A stretch of DNA of 64,000 nucleotides from Oryza sativa Japonica Group (Eukaryota; Streptophyta; Magnoliopsida; Poales; Poaceae). The DNA lies in the NCBI RefSeq assembly GCF_034140825.1, contig NC_089036.1, positions 24,193,001-24,257,000 of the forward strand. Direction: 5' to 3'. A program made the translations under genes and the position numbers. Shown piece by piece: positions 43,994 to 56,876 of this stretch (its first letter is position 1; each line of letters opens with the position of its first letter). Below the pieces are notes generated by a model. It searched no databases, was not told the origin of the DNA, and saw nothing but the letters and a program-made list of their open reading frames with translations.

Positions 43994-46860
43994 GCTAGCC
44001 AAAAAGTTTTATCGAACTCAGCGTTAATGTGGTGCTTCAAACTTTAACATCTACTTATTTGTATGGCATAAAATTTTATACATGATTTTCATTTAAATCT
44101 TTGTAATTTCTGAGAAACTCCATTAAGAATCATCCCATTCAAATGAGATTCGGTTCACTGTCACGGTTTGCCACGCCACATGTTACGTGCGCTACCCTTT
44201 GTTATGCTAGCGTTTGGTTGAACTTGCCTAACAAACACTAGCCACAATTCAGTTAATTGTTGGCTCACATATTATATGCTAACTAGGTGAAACCCCGCGC
44301 GTAGCTGTGGGAGATTGATATGATAATGGCATGGTTCCAATTTTCCCTAATAAAAAATAGAAATAATGTGTAAGATAGCTAGATGATAGAAACTTGCATA
44401 AGTTGATGTAGTTTATCATAATTTAAACAGTATATAGAATGATGACCCAAATTTAAAAGTAATATGATGTGGCTTTATAAGAGAAGAAAATGTGAGAGAT
44501 AATTCCAACCATAGATTAATCATTTGAGGGATAGAAGCAATTGAGGTGATATGGCTTAATGAGAGAAGAGAGAAATAACATTAACTAAATAAGAATAAAT
44601 TGTATAGGTATATAGATATTATACAAAATGATGGAGAGATATATTGAAATATTTTGAGAATTATGTGGAATGATGATTTAACATGCTTGGATTTTTTAAA
44701 GCTATAAAATTTAAGTGAGGATGAACTATAGGCATATAGGATATTATAAAAGGTGATGGAGAGATATATTAAAATATTATGTGAATTATGTGGGATGATA
44801 ATTTAATTCACATGCTTGCATTTTAAAGCTCTAAAAATTAATAAATTAGCATGCTTGCATGAGATTTGAGATGTAGTAAATGTTAGTGGATGATGTTGCA
44901 TCTTTACATATTGAGCCTTAGGATGTAGTAGGCTAACTTTATAGAAAGATAGGATTTTGTAGCTAAATTTTGCTACACCTATGAATAATTTGTTGCCACA
45001 CTTTTGACAAATTAACTTGTGGTAAAGTTAGCGTTCGAACAATTAGATCTTAAATTTATCCTTAAAATTATTATACCTCCTTGAGCCCCATTGGTTACCC
45101 TAATAAGCCAAAAAAATATATCAAAGTTTGAATTTTTAAATTTAATTTTGAAGTGGATTTTAAGATATTTTCAACGTATTTTTTTACATTGACTTTTAAG
45201 TGATAATAACACATATATAAAAGTTTTACCTGTAAATTAATTTTTATTCCCTAATTAGTCATGTTGACTTATTAGAGAATATGAGCAACCAATGAGAACT
45301 TAAATCTCACCTAACCTATTTTTTGCCTAATTTTGCATAAGTGCATACTACCTGTAACACACTTGGTTATAACTGGTACTTTTCGGATGGTTTACCACAG
45401 TCCACATACTTGGACAATGGCAAGATAATACTCAAACCAAATATGAATGTCGATCTCTAATATCCTTCGATCACTTAATGAAACATTCGGGGTTATGATA
45501 GTTTGACCATAGCTTACAGTACTCCAGATAGATAGCTTACGTGTGCTCTTGCTTTTGAACCGTGTCTCAATATGACACGTACACTAGATAAACGATCTTG
45601 GAAAGTGAATGTGGTACTCTCGCTCATCTCTCACGTACGTTTTCTTGGACGATTACTCCCGCTAGCTAGGCTACATGCCTACTCCACCTGATGGCTCAGC
45701 TGACCTGCGCTAAATTTGTCATCCACAAATTTATCAGCCGTGCGAAACATTGACATGCAATTGCAACCCCGTCTAGGAACATAGAAAAGTGAACGATCGA
45801 TGAAAGGCCCCGTCCCGACCGAAGAAGAAAAGAGACTCCGCATTCCACGTCAAAAATTTAACAAGCCATCCAATTCACGCTGCACAGTACACACAACAGC
45901 AAAATGCCCCAGCACTTTTTCCATGGCCCCCGTATTATCCAAACAGCCAAAAAAAAACCCAAGCCACAAGCCATGTCGACATTGTCTCTTCGTCCCAGCC
46001 TAAACCCATGTCGACCTCTGCACATGAATGCGCTGCAAACGCAGCGAAAGCGGACTCGCCGTGCGTCCACGGCCACGAGCGAGCGAGCGGAGCCGCCTGC
46101 CTGACCTGCCGGTTCAGGCGGATCGCGGCCTCGAGACTCGCGACGCGACAGGAGGCGTGCATGCACCTGCGCCTGCTCGTGATCAGGCCCAGCGCCCAAG
46201 AGGCAAACCCGGCGGCGGCGGCGACGAGGAGGCGGCGAGACAGGAGAGGGAGAGGGGATCGGGCGAGCTAGTGGCGCACGGCGGCTCAGCGGTCGCGTCT
46301 CGTACGTCGTCGCGCGTCGTCGTCGTCGGCAAATTGAATGCGGAGCTCGTGACCGTGTCGTCTCCCCGGCCCGTTTCGGCCTTTGCCATTGCCACTAGCG
46401 CTACTCCCTGTTGCTGCGCCTGCCACAGCAGCGAGCTGTGTCAGCTTGGTGCATGCACTGTACTACTACCAGGCAGTGTACGTGTGGCTGGCGTTGGCTC
46501 TCGATCTTTTTTTTCCTCTTCTTATTTAATGATATGATCTCTGAATGATTGGTGCTGTGCTGGGTTCTTTTTTTCCGAAACTAATCCTATTGGCGCTAGC
46601 TGGGTGATTGATGCCGTGATGGCCGGGCTGATTTATACTTGAAAAGACGAGGCTTTGCATTGCAATAATCCAAGCCAACTGTACAGTGACACAAGTCTAA
46701 ACACTGGTCGGATTTTTCACCACGGTCGTCTGCCAAGTTGAGCTGCCTGCCTCACATCACATGCAGAAATTTGCAAAATAGAATGAGTACTGCTATACAT
46801 CCGACCCTATTATTCAACCCCTATCCGACCCTGTCGTATCTGCAATCAATTTACTTCATA
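43994..46860. other. Non-coding AT-rich DNA and a GC-rich island
   Basis: 43994-45700 is AT-rich with repeats of GATGGAGAGATATATT near 44631 and 44756, and no coding content. 45990-46450 is GC-rich with overlapping open frames on both strands (for example 46162-45935, - and 46028-46537, +), none with a domain or consistent splicing. No gene is claimed. Confidence 0.45.
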
Positions 46861-47095
46861 TTCCCTCCGTCCCAAAAAAAAGCAAACCGTGGATTCTCGT
46901 GCCAATGTTTGACTGTCCGTCTTATATGAATTTTTTTTATAATTAGTATTTTCATTGTTGTTAGATGATAAAACATGATTAATACTTTATGCGTGACTTA
47001 TTTTTTTAATTTTTTTCATAATTTTTTCAAATAAGACGGACAGTCAAACATTGGACACGGAAACTGGAGTTTGTCTTTTTTTGGGACGGAGGGAG
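46861..47095. mobile_element. Stowaway-like MITE, 235 bp
   Basis: TTCCCTCCGTCCCAAAAAAA at the left and TTTTTTGGGACGGAGGGAG at the right, TA flanks. Inner inverted parts CAATGTTTGACTGTCCGTCT and AGACGGACAGTCAAACATTG pair well. Confidence 0.85.
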
Positions 47096-48926
47096 TACGA
47101 GCCAGCTACTCTCCATATGGGCTAGAGCAAGGAGCGGGTAAGTACTGGTCGGATGCAAGTCGTACACACCAATCGTATGTAGCAATTTCCAAATAGAATA
47201 GGCCAAACGGCGGTGGGCGTAGCTGGAGCCGTACGCTGCTATCTCCAAACTATAATGACCTAAGATTGAATGGAAAATTTTCTAGTACTATGAATCTTGA
47301 TAGTCTATCTATCCAAGTATCCAAGTTGGTAGTAATAGAAAATGTCTTATCCGATTTTAAGTTCTTATATTTTAGAACGAAAGGACTACAACCGGTTCAA
47401 CATATTGACGTTGTTAATTAAAGGGATAAGGAGTTGTAAGGGATTATTATTCGATCTCGATCTCTCCCTCCCCGAAGGAACTCGATCATCCACAGCCACA
47501 AACGCTGAAACTTACTGAAAGCAACTTGGCGGCCGGCAGGGTTGATGTCTTGATGATGTGATTAGAGGGGCTTTTTGGCAGGAAAAGAGGGGGCTTTTTT
47601 CGTGGTCACGAGCGTGCTTTATATCTTAACAAGTTGCTGCTTAGAGAACAGATGCGTGATAGCTAGCCAAGCAATGGTCCACTGGGAATTTGTACTAGTG
47701 TACATGTACAGTTGCATGCAGTAATACTACAGCGTTGAGTTGCATACAGTAATACTACAGCGTTGGAGATTAGAAGGATCGTGTCCACAACCTAACAATA
47801 GCAACTGTGGTTTGAGGAACAGATCACTAACAGTATCCCATGTCGGCAAAGAATGCAGAATAGCTGACAAACTGATATACTATACGCTTACACAAAAATA
47901 ACAAGACGAAAAAGAAACAACCTCATAATTTTTTCAGCGGAGGCTTAAAAAAGCCAGAAACTTGATCATTTATCACGACAGGGACACCGCCAATCTGACC
48001 GATAATCCTTGCAATAATGACCCAGCACCAACCTAAATCACCCCAGCTTGGTTTATCGCCCCAACTGCAATCCTCCTAAACGTACTTACCACAGAGTCAC
48101 AGACCAGTCCACCACCAACTACAGTTGCATCATGCACTCGGTTCAAGTTGAAGGAATTTTCCACTACTAGTTCCTCAGTAAGTCATAGCCACCCGAAATA
48201 GAAATATCGATCACGTACTAATCTAATCCCTACAGTATGATACTCCCCCTATATTAAAAAAACAATGCAAAAACGTCGATCACAAATTCACAACTAATTT
48301 AATCGCTAGAGCGCATTTTACTCCTAGATTAAAGAAACCGATGCAACATGCAAAGTATGCACACCAACACCGAGTACATTGCCAATCTGATTTGATCTGA
48401 TTTGATTAATTTTGCATGCACGCGAATGGGTGGCCATGCTTAGGCTGCGACCCCTGTGCGCCCTGCACGAGCTACAGCCAGCCATAAGCTTCCATTATTT
48501 TTTATCGTGAATCTTACTAATCTACTCCATTCTTCTTGTATCGGCCAGTCGAGTCAGCAGAGATCGAGATCAAAATCTTCGCAGCTGCGCGATCGCGGCA
48601 AAAAAAGCCGTTGCGAGTTGCGACTTGCGCAGACTAGTAGTAGTCCACCGCCGCGCGCTCGCGTCCACAAGTTCTTCTCCACCACAAGTTTCGCGCGCTG
48701 CTCGCTCGCTTGGTTGGTTGGTTGATTGCTCGCGCCCCGCGCGGTTGCGTGCTCCCTCGCGCCACGGGTTTATATGCGCCACTAGCCGAGCCGCGCTTCT
48801 GGATCCCCTTCTTCTGCCGCTCGTTTTCCATTGCCGACGCGCAGCACGCAGCTGCGCAGCCACACCTTTGCGGCTGTCTTATCTTGTTCTTGAGTTGTGT
48901 TCTTGGTTGGGGAGGAGGAGGAGGAG
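47096..48926. other. Upstream region of the B-box gene
   Basis: No gene is supported. A 28-bp tandem duplication lies at 47711-47766. A TATA-like TTTATATG at about 48769 is near enough to the ATG (48927) to serve the B-box gene. Confidence 0.5.
47711..47766. repeat. 28-bp tandem duplication
   Basis: GTTGCATGCAGTAATACTAC at 47711 and GTTGCATACAGTAATACTAC at 47739. The units differ at two bases. Confidence 0.9.
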
Positions 48927-49846
48927 ATGAAGATCCAGTGCGACGCGTGCGAGAGCGCGGCGGCGGCGGTGGTGTGCTGCGCGGACGAGGCGGCGCTGTG
49001 CGCGGCGTGCGACGTGGAGGTGCACGCGGCGAACAAGCTGGCCGGGAAGCACCAGCGGCTGCCGCTGGAGGCGCTCTCGGCGAGGCTCCCGCGCTGCGAC
49101 GTGTGCCAGGAGAAGGCGGCGTTCATCTTCTGCGTGGAGGACCGCGCGCTCTTCTGCCGCGACTGCGACGAGCCCATCCACGTCCCCGGCACGCTCTCCG
49201 GCAACCACCAGCGCTACCTCGCCACCGGCATCCGCGTCGGCTTCGCCTCCGCCTCGCCCTGCGACGGCGGCAGCGACGCCCATGACTCCGACCACCACGC
49301 CCCGCCCATGGGCTCCTCCGAGCATCATCACCATCATCAGCAGCCGGCCCCGACCGTCGCCGTCGACACGCCCTCGCCGCAGTTCCTGCCGCAGGGCTGG
49401 GCCGTCGACGAGCTCCTCCAGTTCTCCGACTACGAGACCGGCGACAAGGCAAGCACCTACACAAACTGAAACCATCAAACCACCATGCCATGCTTTGGGT
49501 TCCCTCTTTCTCAATTCTCATGGCGCAACCACGCCTTGTGATTATACTGCAGCTGCAGAAGGAGTCGTCGCCGCCGCTCGGGTTCCAGGAGCTGGAGTGG
49601 TTCGCCGACATCGACCTGTTCCACAACCAGGCGCCCAAGGGCGGCGCCGCCGCCGGCCGGACGACGGCGGAGGTCCCCGAGCTCTTCGCTTCGCAGGCGG
49701 CCAACGACGTGGCGTACTACAGGCCGCCGACCAGGACCGCCGCCGCCGCCTTCACCGCGGCCACCGGCTTCCGCCAGAGCAAGAAGGCCCGCGTCGAGCT
49801 CCCCGACGACGAGGAGGATTACCTCATCGTCCCTGATCTTGGTTGA
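48927..49846 (+). CDS. BBX4: Double B-box zinc-finger protein (STO/BBX24-like)
   Basis: Two exons, 48927-49448 and 49553-49846, give 271 residues. This is a nuclear light-signalling regulator. Two tandem B-boxes occupy about residues 1-47 (CDACESAAAAVVCC...CDVEVH) and 54-100 (CDVCQEKAAFIFC...CDEPIH), with all zinc ligands present. A His-rich linker (SSEHHHHHQQP), the DELLQFSDYE and LGFQELEWF blocks and a C-terminal DEEDYLIVPDLG follow. The last matches the VP motif through which this group binds COP1. No CCT domain is present, which fits group IV B-box proteins such as Arabidopsis STO. The intron begins GC, not GT (AAG|GCAAGC). The symbol BBX4 is from memory of the rice list. Confidence 0.9.
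49449..49552 (+). other. GC-AG intron of the B-box gene
   Basis: GCAAGC follows GACAAG and the acceptor is CTGCAG. No GT donor near the junction preserves the frame and the conserved GDK-LQKES junction. GC-AG introns are a known minority class spliced by the U2 spliceosome. Confidence 0.8.
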
Positions 49847-50672
49847 ATCTTGAAGAGGAGTTCGTTCCAGAGGAGAAGATCCTCCTCCTGTGTTCTTGGG
49901 TTTTGCCATGTCCTTGTGTTTTCTGCTTGTATGCTAGCTTTTGTGTTTAACGTTAGTCCTGCTCAACTGTGACATATTTGAGCCACTCTGCTTCCGTCCC
50001 ATGCCATCAGTGATCAATCTGATATAAGTTTTTCTGAAAATGAGCTCCAGGCTCTGCTCTTATGTTTAATCTTCCGAGATTACCAGTACAGAAAGAGATT
50101 ACCAGTACAGAAAGAAGACTGAAAGGCAAACACCAGCCTGTATACCGCCTCAAATAAGTTATCAGATTCCATGCTAGATTAACTTATTTTGGAACAGAGG
50201 TAATTAGCAAGCACAAGGGAAAATGGGCTGAACATAAATACACTGGCAAACGGCCATGAGATTGATGTAAACAATAGGATTAATCTGGAACTAAAAATAC
50301 AGAGAACAACGATAAATGGACAGTATAATTTTCCGAACTACTATCCTTTCCCGTTTTACATGAACTCCACCCACACTCTAGAAAAAACTGATAAGGCATT
50401 GGAATCCAGAAGCAGCGCAGACATGAAAAGCCCTGCAACCAGATATGCAAACCTACGGCAGCAGATTTCTGAATCGGATAGGGCTCCGAATTGATTTCAA
50501 CCATGCAAAGCACCTTAAAGTCTACAAAAATATCGCATTGATTCCCCTTCACCATGAGATGCAACTGGGTTCCATCTTGGCAGGAGACATCGGATGATCG
50601 CCATTTCTTTTATAGAACCTCCAAAACTGCAGGCAAAACTAATACAACTTCAAGAGTACTGTATAGAAGAGG
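49847..50672. other. Convergent region between B-box and TRM5 genes
   Basis: Should hold the 3' untranslated regions of both genes. Contains an exact 19-bp tandem duplication at 50076-50113 (GAGATTACCAGTACAGAAA twice). No gene is supported. Confidence 0.5.
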
Positions 50673-53600
50673 CTAACAGTCAACTGATTGTATGTGATCT
50701 TCAGTTTCATCCTTGAGACATTCGCTAGGTAGCTGAAAACTTAAACAGAACATAGCCTGCAAGAAATATAAAACACAATATATTAGGTGTCACAAGAACT
50801 AGCAACAAACATAAAAAAATATCCATTGCTTAGTTACTTTCCCAGATTATGCAGGAAAACTAGAAAAACTATTATTGGTGGCTAACCACAAAGTTCTTAA
50901 AGACCATTCACCAAGAGACAGTTTCTGCTAGGAAAATATTATGGGCGGTGGGCCATACATTGTGCTCTCAAACAAATGAAAAAGATTTCTGTATCCTAAG
51001 ATCAACAAAATAAAGAAATTTGTGCATGTAATCTTGCAGACAATAAACATGAATCTTAGTCTTATTATATGAGACAGAGGATACCTTGTTAGGTGCAACA
51101 TCACGAACCCTATGGAATATGGGCTCTGCTATCTTCGCATTCAATTTATTTTGTGCTTCCTGAAAGGGGAAATGGGCCATTAAAACAAACTGGAAATGCC
51201 TCGCAAAATATATAAGAGCATATAAAAGCGATTTATCTCATGTTGAGAAACAGCCAAAGAGGTATGGACTTACGGATAATATCAATTCTTCAGATTCACT
51301 TGAACGGATGAAACAATAACAGTGGATCCAAGGTAATGGTCCGGTCCAGTATTTCTTTTGGACAAGACCACTGAAACAATCTGCACAGCAGATCTACAAT
51401 TATGGACTAGAACAAAGACTCAAAGAGAAACTGTAACAGTTCAATACTTAGTAACATGAGAATCAAATGCATCAAACAAATACAAGAGTGCAACTACATG
51501 TTTGGAACTTACAGACACATGTTATGGCTATGAATGAGCCAGGCCCACGTGGCAAGTTATGCAGAGTTTATAAAAATTAAAACACAAACGAAAGGTACTT
51601 TATGTAGAAAAGAGAACTCCCCCATCAGCAGACAAATCTTGAATTGCCAGTGGATTGAAATGAATGATGTATTTTGACACAGAACAATGACCTTGAAGGC
51701 GAAAGTGAATGTCATGTTGACAAACAAATACAGGCATGCAAAATTTTGCAATTCAAATTGGTCGTTTGAAAATTTGGAGAAAGAGGTTTCAGATCAGTGG
51801 AAGAATGTGGGCCTAAATTGGTGAAATAGCATTCCCCATCATATAACAAATTCAAAACCAACAGAGGGTCTGAGAAGAACATATAGTCATGGTCTCATGG
51901 ATGAACTAGAGATTGATACTGCACGTACTTAGGCCACAAAATGTCGTATAAATGCCACAAAATTAGCATTCCATGCAGACTGTAGAAATCCTAGGAACAA
52001 ACTTGGCAACTTGCAATACATGCATCCAAGTATGATACTTATCCACAGTTACTTATTCCATTGAATCTGGAATGGTCTTCACAATTCACAAGAAAAGAAA
52101 CCTTCCCGCTTCAACAGTATTCCGCCACTGCATGGTTTATGAATGTCTGCTTTCTAAGAAAATTTCACCTCTATTTGTGTGGCTTTTCATAGGATGGTCA
52201 TTTTTGTTACAAATTTAAAATTCAAAGATAATTATTTGTGCATGACAGATCCCATATGCTTATGCCCTGCTGTCACTTGCCTAGTGCCTACAATTGCCTA
52301 TCATTGGTTAATCTAAATCATTTTAGTATTGCAGAAATTTATTGCAAACAGATGAAGGATCTGTGGTTAAGTTTTGGACTTCATTGAGCAATCAAAATGT
52401 ATCTGTGAAGAAGATTCAGTTCTAGTGTTTTTAGCAAAAGAACAAAAAGGACAACACTGCTGTCTTGAGTATAGAAATGTTATCAATGGTCTACTACTAA
52501 CATGGCTTGTGAGCATGTCATGTAACCCAACAAATTGCCCAGCACATAATGTGATCATTAGAATGTAACAGAAAAGCTTGATGGAGAGGATAAAAGTACA
52601 AAAACATTACCAAGAAACTGCAGAGCAGAAGCAGGTAAATTCATTACGACATGGTCAAAGTGTTCCCATGGCTTGACAGGTGGTGGTCCTGAGCCTTTTA
52701 CTCTTTTGTTGTTCCTCTTCTTTGTATGACTAGCATCTTCTTGGCAGTACCCATCACCTATAGGAGAGGTAAAAGTGTAACTCTACTACAAGTAACATAA
52801 TAGGTAAAATCTTCATGCTTATCACAGTTGTTATTAACTTAGTAGATTGACAGACATAGGAGTTGCAAGATTCCTAAAGACATAATAAATGACGTAATTA
52901 CCTCCATTTGAGCTTTCTTGACGCCTTTTTGTCGCAGTGCTTATCATGGATGAGTCATTTATATCCTTATGGCAGCTCTCTTGAACATCTACATGAGTTC
53001 AGGAAGTGGATAGCTTCATCATGTGTATGAAGAACGAATCTGCAACAAAGCAATATGTAGGAGGAGAGAAAGAAAAATACCACTATGATTTCCATTTGAA
53101 GTCGAACTTTCATTAGCAGGGTCAATGTCTTCACTAGAACAATTAGCAGCAACTTGAGAGTCTGACTTATTTTCTGAACAAGGCACTTCCAATAAATTTT
53201 GCATGAACACTCTGGCATCCATGTTATATGTAAATATATAATCGTCCACCTTGTTAATCTGTGCATTTGTTCTTAGATAACGAACACTGTCTGGATTTAA
53301 ATCATTTGCATATACAATACATCCTTTCTGTGCAGCTGGAATCGAAAATGGGCCAATACCAGCAAACATGTCACATATAACATCTCCTTTCTTGAAAAGG
53401 GAAACCAATCTGATGTGTTCATGCTCAAGCCTCGAATTCCAGTAGACTAATCCATAATCAAGTTTAAATGTAGCGCCATATTGTTTTACTTCAGTTACCA
53501 TATCGTTTTTCCCTGCTAAGATTTCAAACTGCGGAACTCGAAACTCGTTTGTAATGGTCCCAACTTTATTTACCACAGTCTGAATCCTTGGATAATTTTT

Positions 53601-55429
53601 CTGCATATAACCATGTAAAAATATTTTATCTGAATAATGGGAACAAACATAGTATTCTTGCCAGTTATGAATAATCCTGCTGCTTTAGAGAACAAACAGT
53701 GAATAGCTAGATGTGTCTATTGTTTTTTTACAGTGCCTCCTGCTTACACATCATGGGTTGCAATTCTATTTTAGCTATTTCCATGTGACAGTTGAATGGT
53801 TCTCTGCTCACAGGATGAAAACAAGACAATCAAGACAGACATTTAGGAACATTACAATAGTAAAATCATGGGCAGAATCTTTCTTTTGTGCATGAAGCCA
53901 CATGCTAAATGTAAATTTGTGGTTGCTCTCTATAATCAGAGTTGCTAAAGCCCCTTACTGTTTTACATTCAGAAACAAATTGTAGATATGCTTCATGTTC
54001 ATGAACATGTGCTTTGATCATATTAAGTGTACTTAGAAAGGATGAATCAGGAATTGAGCAAGTTACTCGAGAAGATATCCTTACATCATAGATGACCTTT
54101 GCTATGACATCTTTGTATGGAAGCAAGTCATCAGGTATGTTCAGATGTGCAACATGGCCTGCATGTACCATAAAAATTACTATTAGTAACAAGGTTCCAC
54201 CAAAAAATGGAAAGGGACAACAGAAAGGAAGCACTGTCGAAGTTAGTATACTTAACAATTGTTTCAAAAGAAGAGGGTACCTCCACTCCAGCAGGCAAGA
54301 TCTGCTTCAGAATATGATCTACAGGAAATAAAAGGGATGAAAACCCAACAAATGAAATTCAGCACTACACATCAAAATAGCTTTAACAATATGGAATCCT
54401 ACATTCCTACACAAATGAAGAAGAGAATATTAGTAGCATTCACAACTAGAAAACTGGAACTTTTGAAAAGAAGTCCTTGATTTGGAAGACCAATTTGCCA
54501 TCTACTACTTTGCACAAGAAATAACATAAAGAAAACATGATTGAATGTGCCTAAGTAACACACTGCAACAAAAGAACAGAAATAAGATCTTAGAGAATTA
54601 GATGGTAAACCGACCTGCACTCCAGTAAGAATAACCAAGGGTCAAACTGTAAGGTACAACATCAATGTTGCAAATTTGCTTCAGTGAATCGTAAACCTTC
54701 TCCTCAATATCAGACAGGTCTGTATTCCAAAAACCAGGCGTAAGCATTCTTTCAACAGAGGCGAAACAGATTAGAAACACTAAAACAGAGAAGTTTTCTT
54801 TCGATCAAAAGGCGCTAAGCAAGCATGGTAAACTATGGTACTCAAGACATGAGCAACCAAATGGATCTAACTAGACTCAATCAAGTATTGGTGACGGCAT
54901 TCAAATATTTACAGCAACTCACAATATTTGCTTAGTTCTAATTCACAATTCCAGATAAGAACAGGCTACCAAGAACAAACACAGCCTGAAAAACATACAT
55001 ACAGGAGGTCCAATTGACAAGCTCTACTTTGCAAAGTCGAGCGATTTGGTGCAAATTTTAGAGCAGAGGGAAAAGCATACCGGGGTTCTGGATCTTCTCC
55101 GACAACACGACGAGCCGGTTCTTGTCGCTCTCGGGATCCTCCACGACTGGCTTCACCCGCGGCTTGTCCAGTAGGTACCTAGAAACAGGGGGGAAGACAA
55201 GCTCAGCTCAGCTCTCAGCACTACCCCTCGCTCCTACTAATAGCATCAAACAATCCTAGGGCTATGCTCTCCGTTTCTTGAATGGATTGGATCGTGGATT
55301 CGTCGACCAGCGAGAGAGGAGTTACCCGGAGCGGAGCAGGCGGGTGACGGCGGAGGCGAGCTCGCGGGGGATGCGGAGCGCCCAGAGCTGCAGCCGCTGC
55401 TCGAACTTGCTCTCGTCAAGCTTCTCCAT
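50673..55429 (-). CDS. TRM5: tRNA (guanine-N1)-methyltransferase TRM5
   Basis: Eleven exons give 487 residues: 55429-55326, 55178-55081, 54719-54615, 54318-54256, 54158-54085, 53600-53081, 52988-52902, 52757-52611, 51380-51274, 51159-51085, 50756-50673. The enzyme makes m1G at position 37 of tRNAs read from G-containing anticodon neighbours, preventing frameshifting. Conserved blocks are [31 protein letters not shown], the SAM-binding [15 protein letters not shown], and [35 protein letters not shown] holds the NLP catalytic-region motif. A Ser/Lys-rich insert (about 285-350) separates the last two blocks. Exon 4 joins in frame only if it ends at 54256, where the following intron starts TT rather than GT. 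All other junctions are GT-AG. Plant orthologues include Arabidopsis At3g56120. Confidence 0.88.
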
Positions 55430-56381
55430 GGTGGACTCTGACTCTCCCCTCCCTTCGCTGCTCTCCTCCTTGCCTAGGGTTTTGGCGCCGCCGGGGAGGT
55501 GGACGCACGTGGCGGCCGGAGTCCCGGGCTCGGGAGAGAGGGCAAACCGTCGTCGAGGGTGTGAATTGTTAATGGGCCGGCTGAGGAGGCTTCCCTGCGC
55601 GGCCTTGTCAGGCCCAAAACATTGGATTGCACATGGAGTTTGGAAATAATTAATTTGGATTTTGAGAAACATACTTAAATTTGAAAATAATTTTGCTTAA
55701 ATTTGAAAATAATTAAGTCGAATTTTAAAACAGTGATGAAAAATGTAATGCGTGATTTTTTTTTCATGTGATACTGTGGCCATCAGAGATTCAGGTCATA
55801 TGCAAGGAGTCGAACTCCTAACCTCCACACCGCGAGATTGCGGGTGTTAGCTAACCAAATCATAGTTATATATAAGTTATATCATCATAGTTATAGTTTC
55901 AGTACAATTACAAATGTAATTGCACTTTAATTATACTATGTTAAATTCGAAATTTTTCACTCAAAAAATTTGCGGTAGTTTTTTTAGAGACGGTCTCATT
56001 AACTTTTTCCATCTCGTTTTTTTGTTCATGTAATAGATTATCAGTTTTCTGCCAGGAACATCATTTTTCCATTTTGGGTCATACGTGAAAACTATGCGCA
56101 ATAAGCTTGCAGGCCTGCCGTGGATCAAACAGTACGTAATTGAAAATGCACATCAGGAAATCAAATTAAATTTCTTAATTATAGCGGCTGCTTTATGCTT
56201 TTACCACCTCCGAAACTTATCAGCTTATGATCACAATACATTTTCTGCGAAATTCGATCGCGTGTGTGGATCGTAGTACACTCATACAAACTGTCATGCA
56301 CAAGCTATGTTAAAACAAACAATCGACCGTACGTTGGGTATATAGACGATACAACGACGCTCGCGTGGATGACGCCGCCGA
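55430..56381. other. TRM5 promoter and CML17 3' flank
   Basis: Site II-type ATGGGCCGG near 55573 and AGGCCCAAAAC near 55611 lie upstream of TRM5. AT-rich sequence with repeated AAATTTGAAAATAATT near 55676 and 55697, and the SINE-like element, follow. No further gene is supported. Confidence 0.5.
55756..55865 (-). mobile_element. Short tRNA-derived SINE-like element
   Basis: On the minus strand a tRNA-like head begins TGGTTAGCTAACACCCGCAA and has a B-box AGTTCGACTCCT, a good match to GTTCGANNCC. A short body and a 9-base A run (55756-55764 as T) follow. The order head, body, poly(A) is that of a SINE. The family is not identified and a target duplication was not found. Confidence 0.5.
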
Positions 56382-56876
56382 TCACCGGAGCGTGGCGAAC
56401 GCGCCGCCGCGCATCATCTGCTTGAACTCGAGGAAGTCGACGCGGCCGTCGCCGTCCCTGTCGACCTGGCCGATCATGCGGCCGCAGTCCTCCGCCGTCC
56501 GGCCCTGCTTGATCCCCAGCGACGCCAGCACGGCGCCCAGCTCGTCCACGGTGATGAACCCGTCGCCGTTCCGGTCGAACACGTCGAACGCCTCGCGCAT
56601 GCTCGCCTCATCCACGTCGCAGGCGCCGCCGCCGCCGCCGCCGCCGCCGTCGACGCGCATGACGGTCTCGTACAGCTGGGTGAACTCGTCCATGTCGACG
56701 CACCCGTCGCCGTTGGCGTCGATGCGGGCGATGGTGGCGGCGAGCTCCTCCCTGTGCACGGGCATCCCGAGCCTCTCCAGCGACTCCGTCAGCTCCTCCC
56801 GGGTGATCCGGCCGTCGCCGTCACGGTCGAACAGCTCGAACACCCGCCGGAGCTCCGCCTGCTGGTCGCACGCCAT
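56382..56876 (-). CDS. CML17: Calmodulin-like Ca2+ sensor with four EF-hands
   Basis: Intronless gene of 164 residues. EF-hand loops are [36 protein letters not shown] and [12 protein letters not shown]. All have Asp at position 1, Glu at position 12 and Gly at 6, so all four should bind Ca2+. A run of eight Gly (about 78-85) replaces part of the linker between the lobes. There is no N- or C-terminal extension beyond the calmodulin fold and no acylation motif at the start (MACDQQ). The protein is a cytosolic or nuclear calcium sensor passing signals to target proteins. The length and position agree with the rice gene I remember as CML17. Confidence 0.9.
   Translation of the reverse strand: MACDQQAELRRVFELFDRDGDGRITREELTESLERLGMPVHREELAATIARIDANGDGCVDMDEFTQLYETVMRVDGGGGGGGGACDVDEASMREAFDVFDRNGDGFITVDELGAVLASLGIKQGRTAEDCGRMIGQVDRDGDGRVDFLEFKQMMRGGAFATLR

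Noticed and set aside
45858-46199. Minus-strand open frame with a hydrophobic tail
   Set aside because: No upstream ATG in frame before a stop other than internal ones, no homology recognised and no splice partner found.
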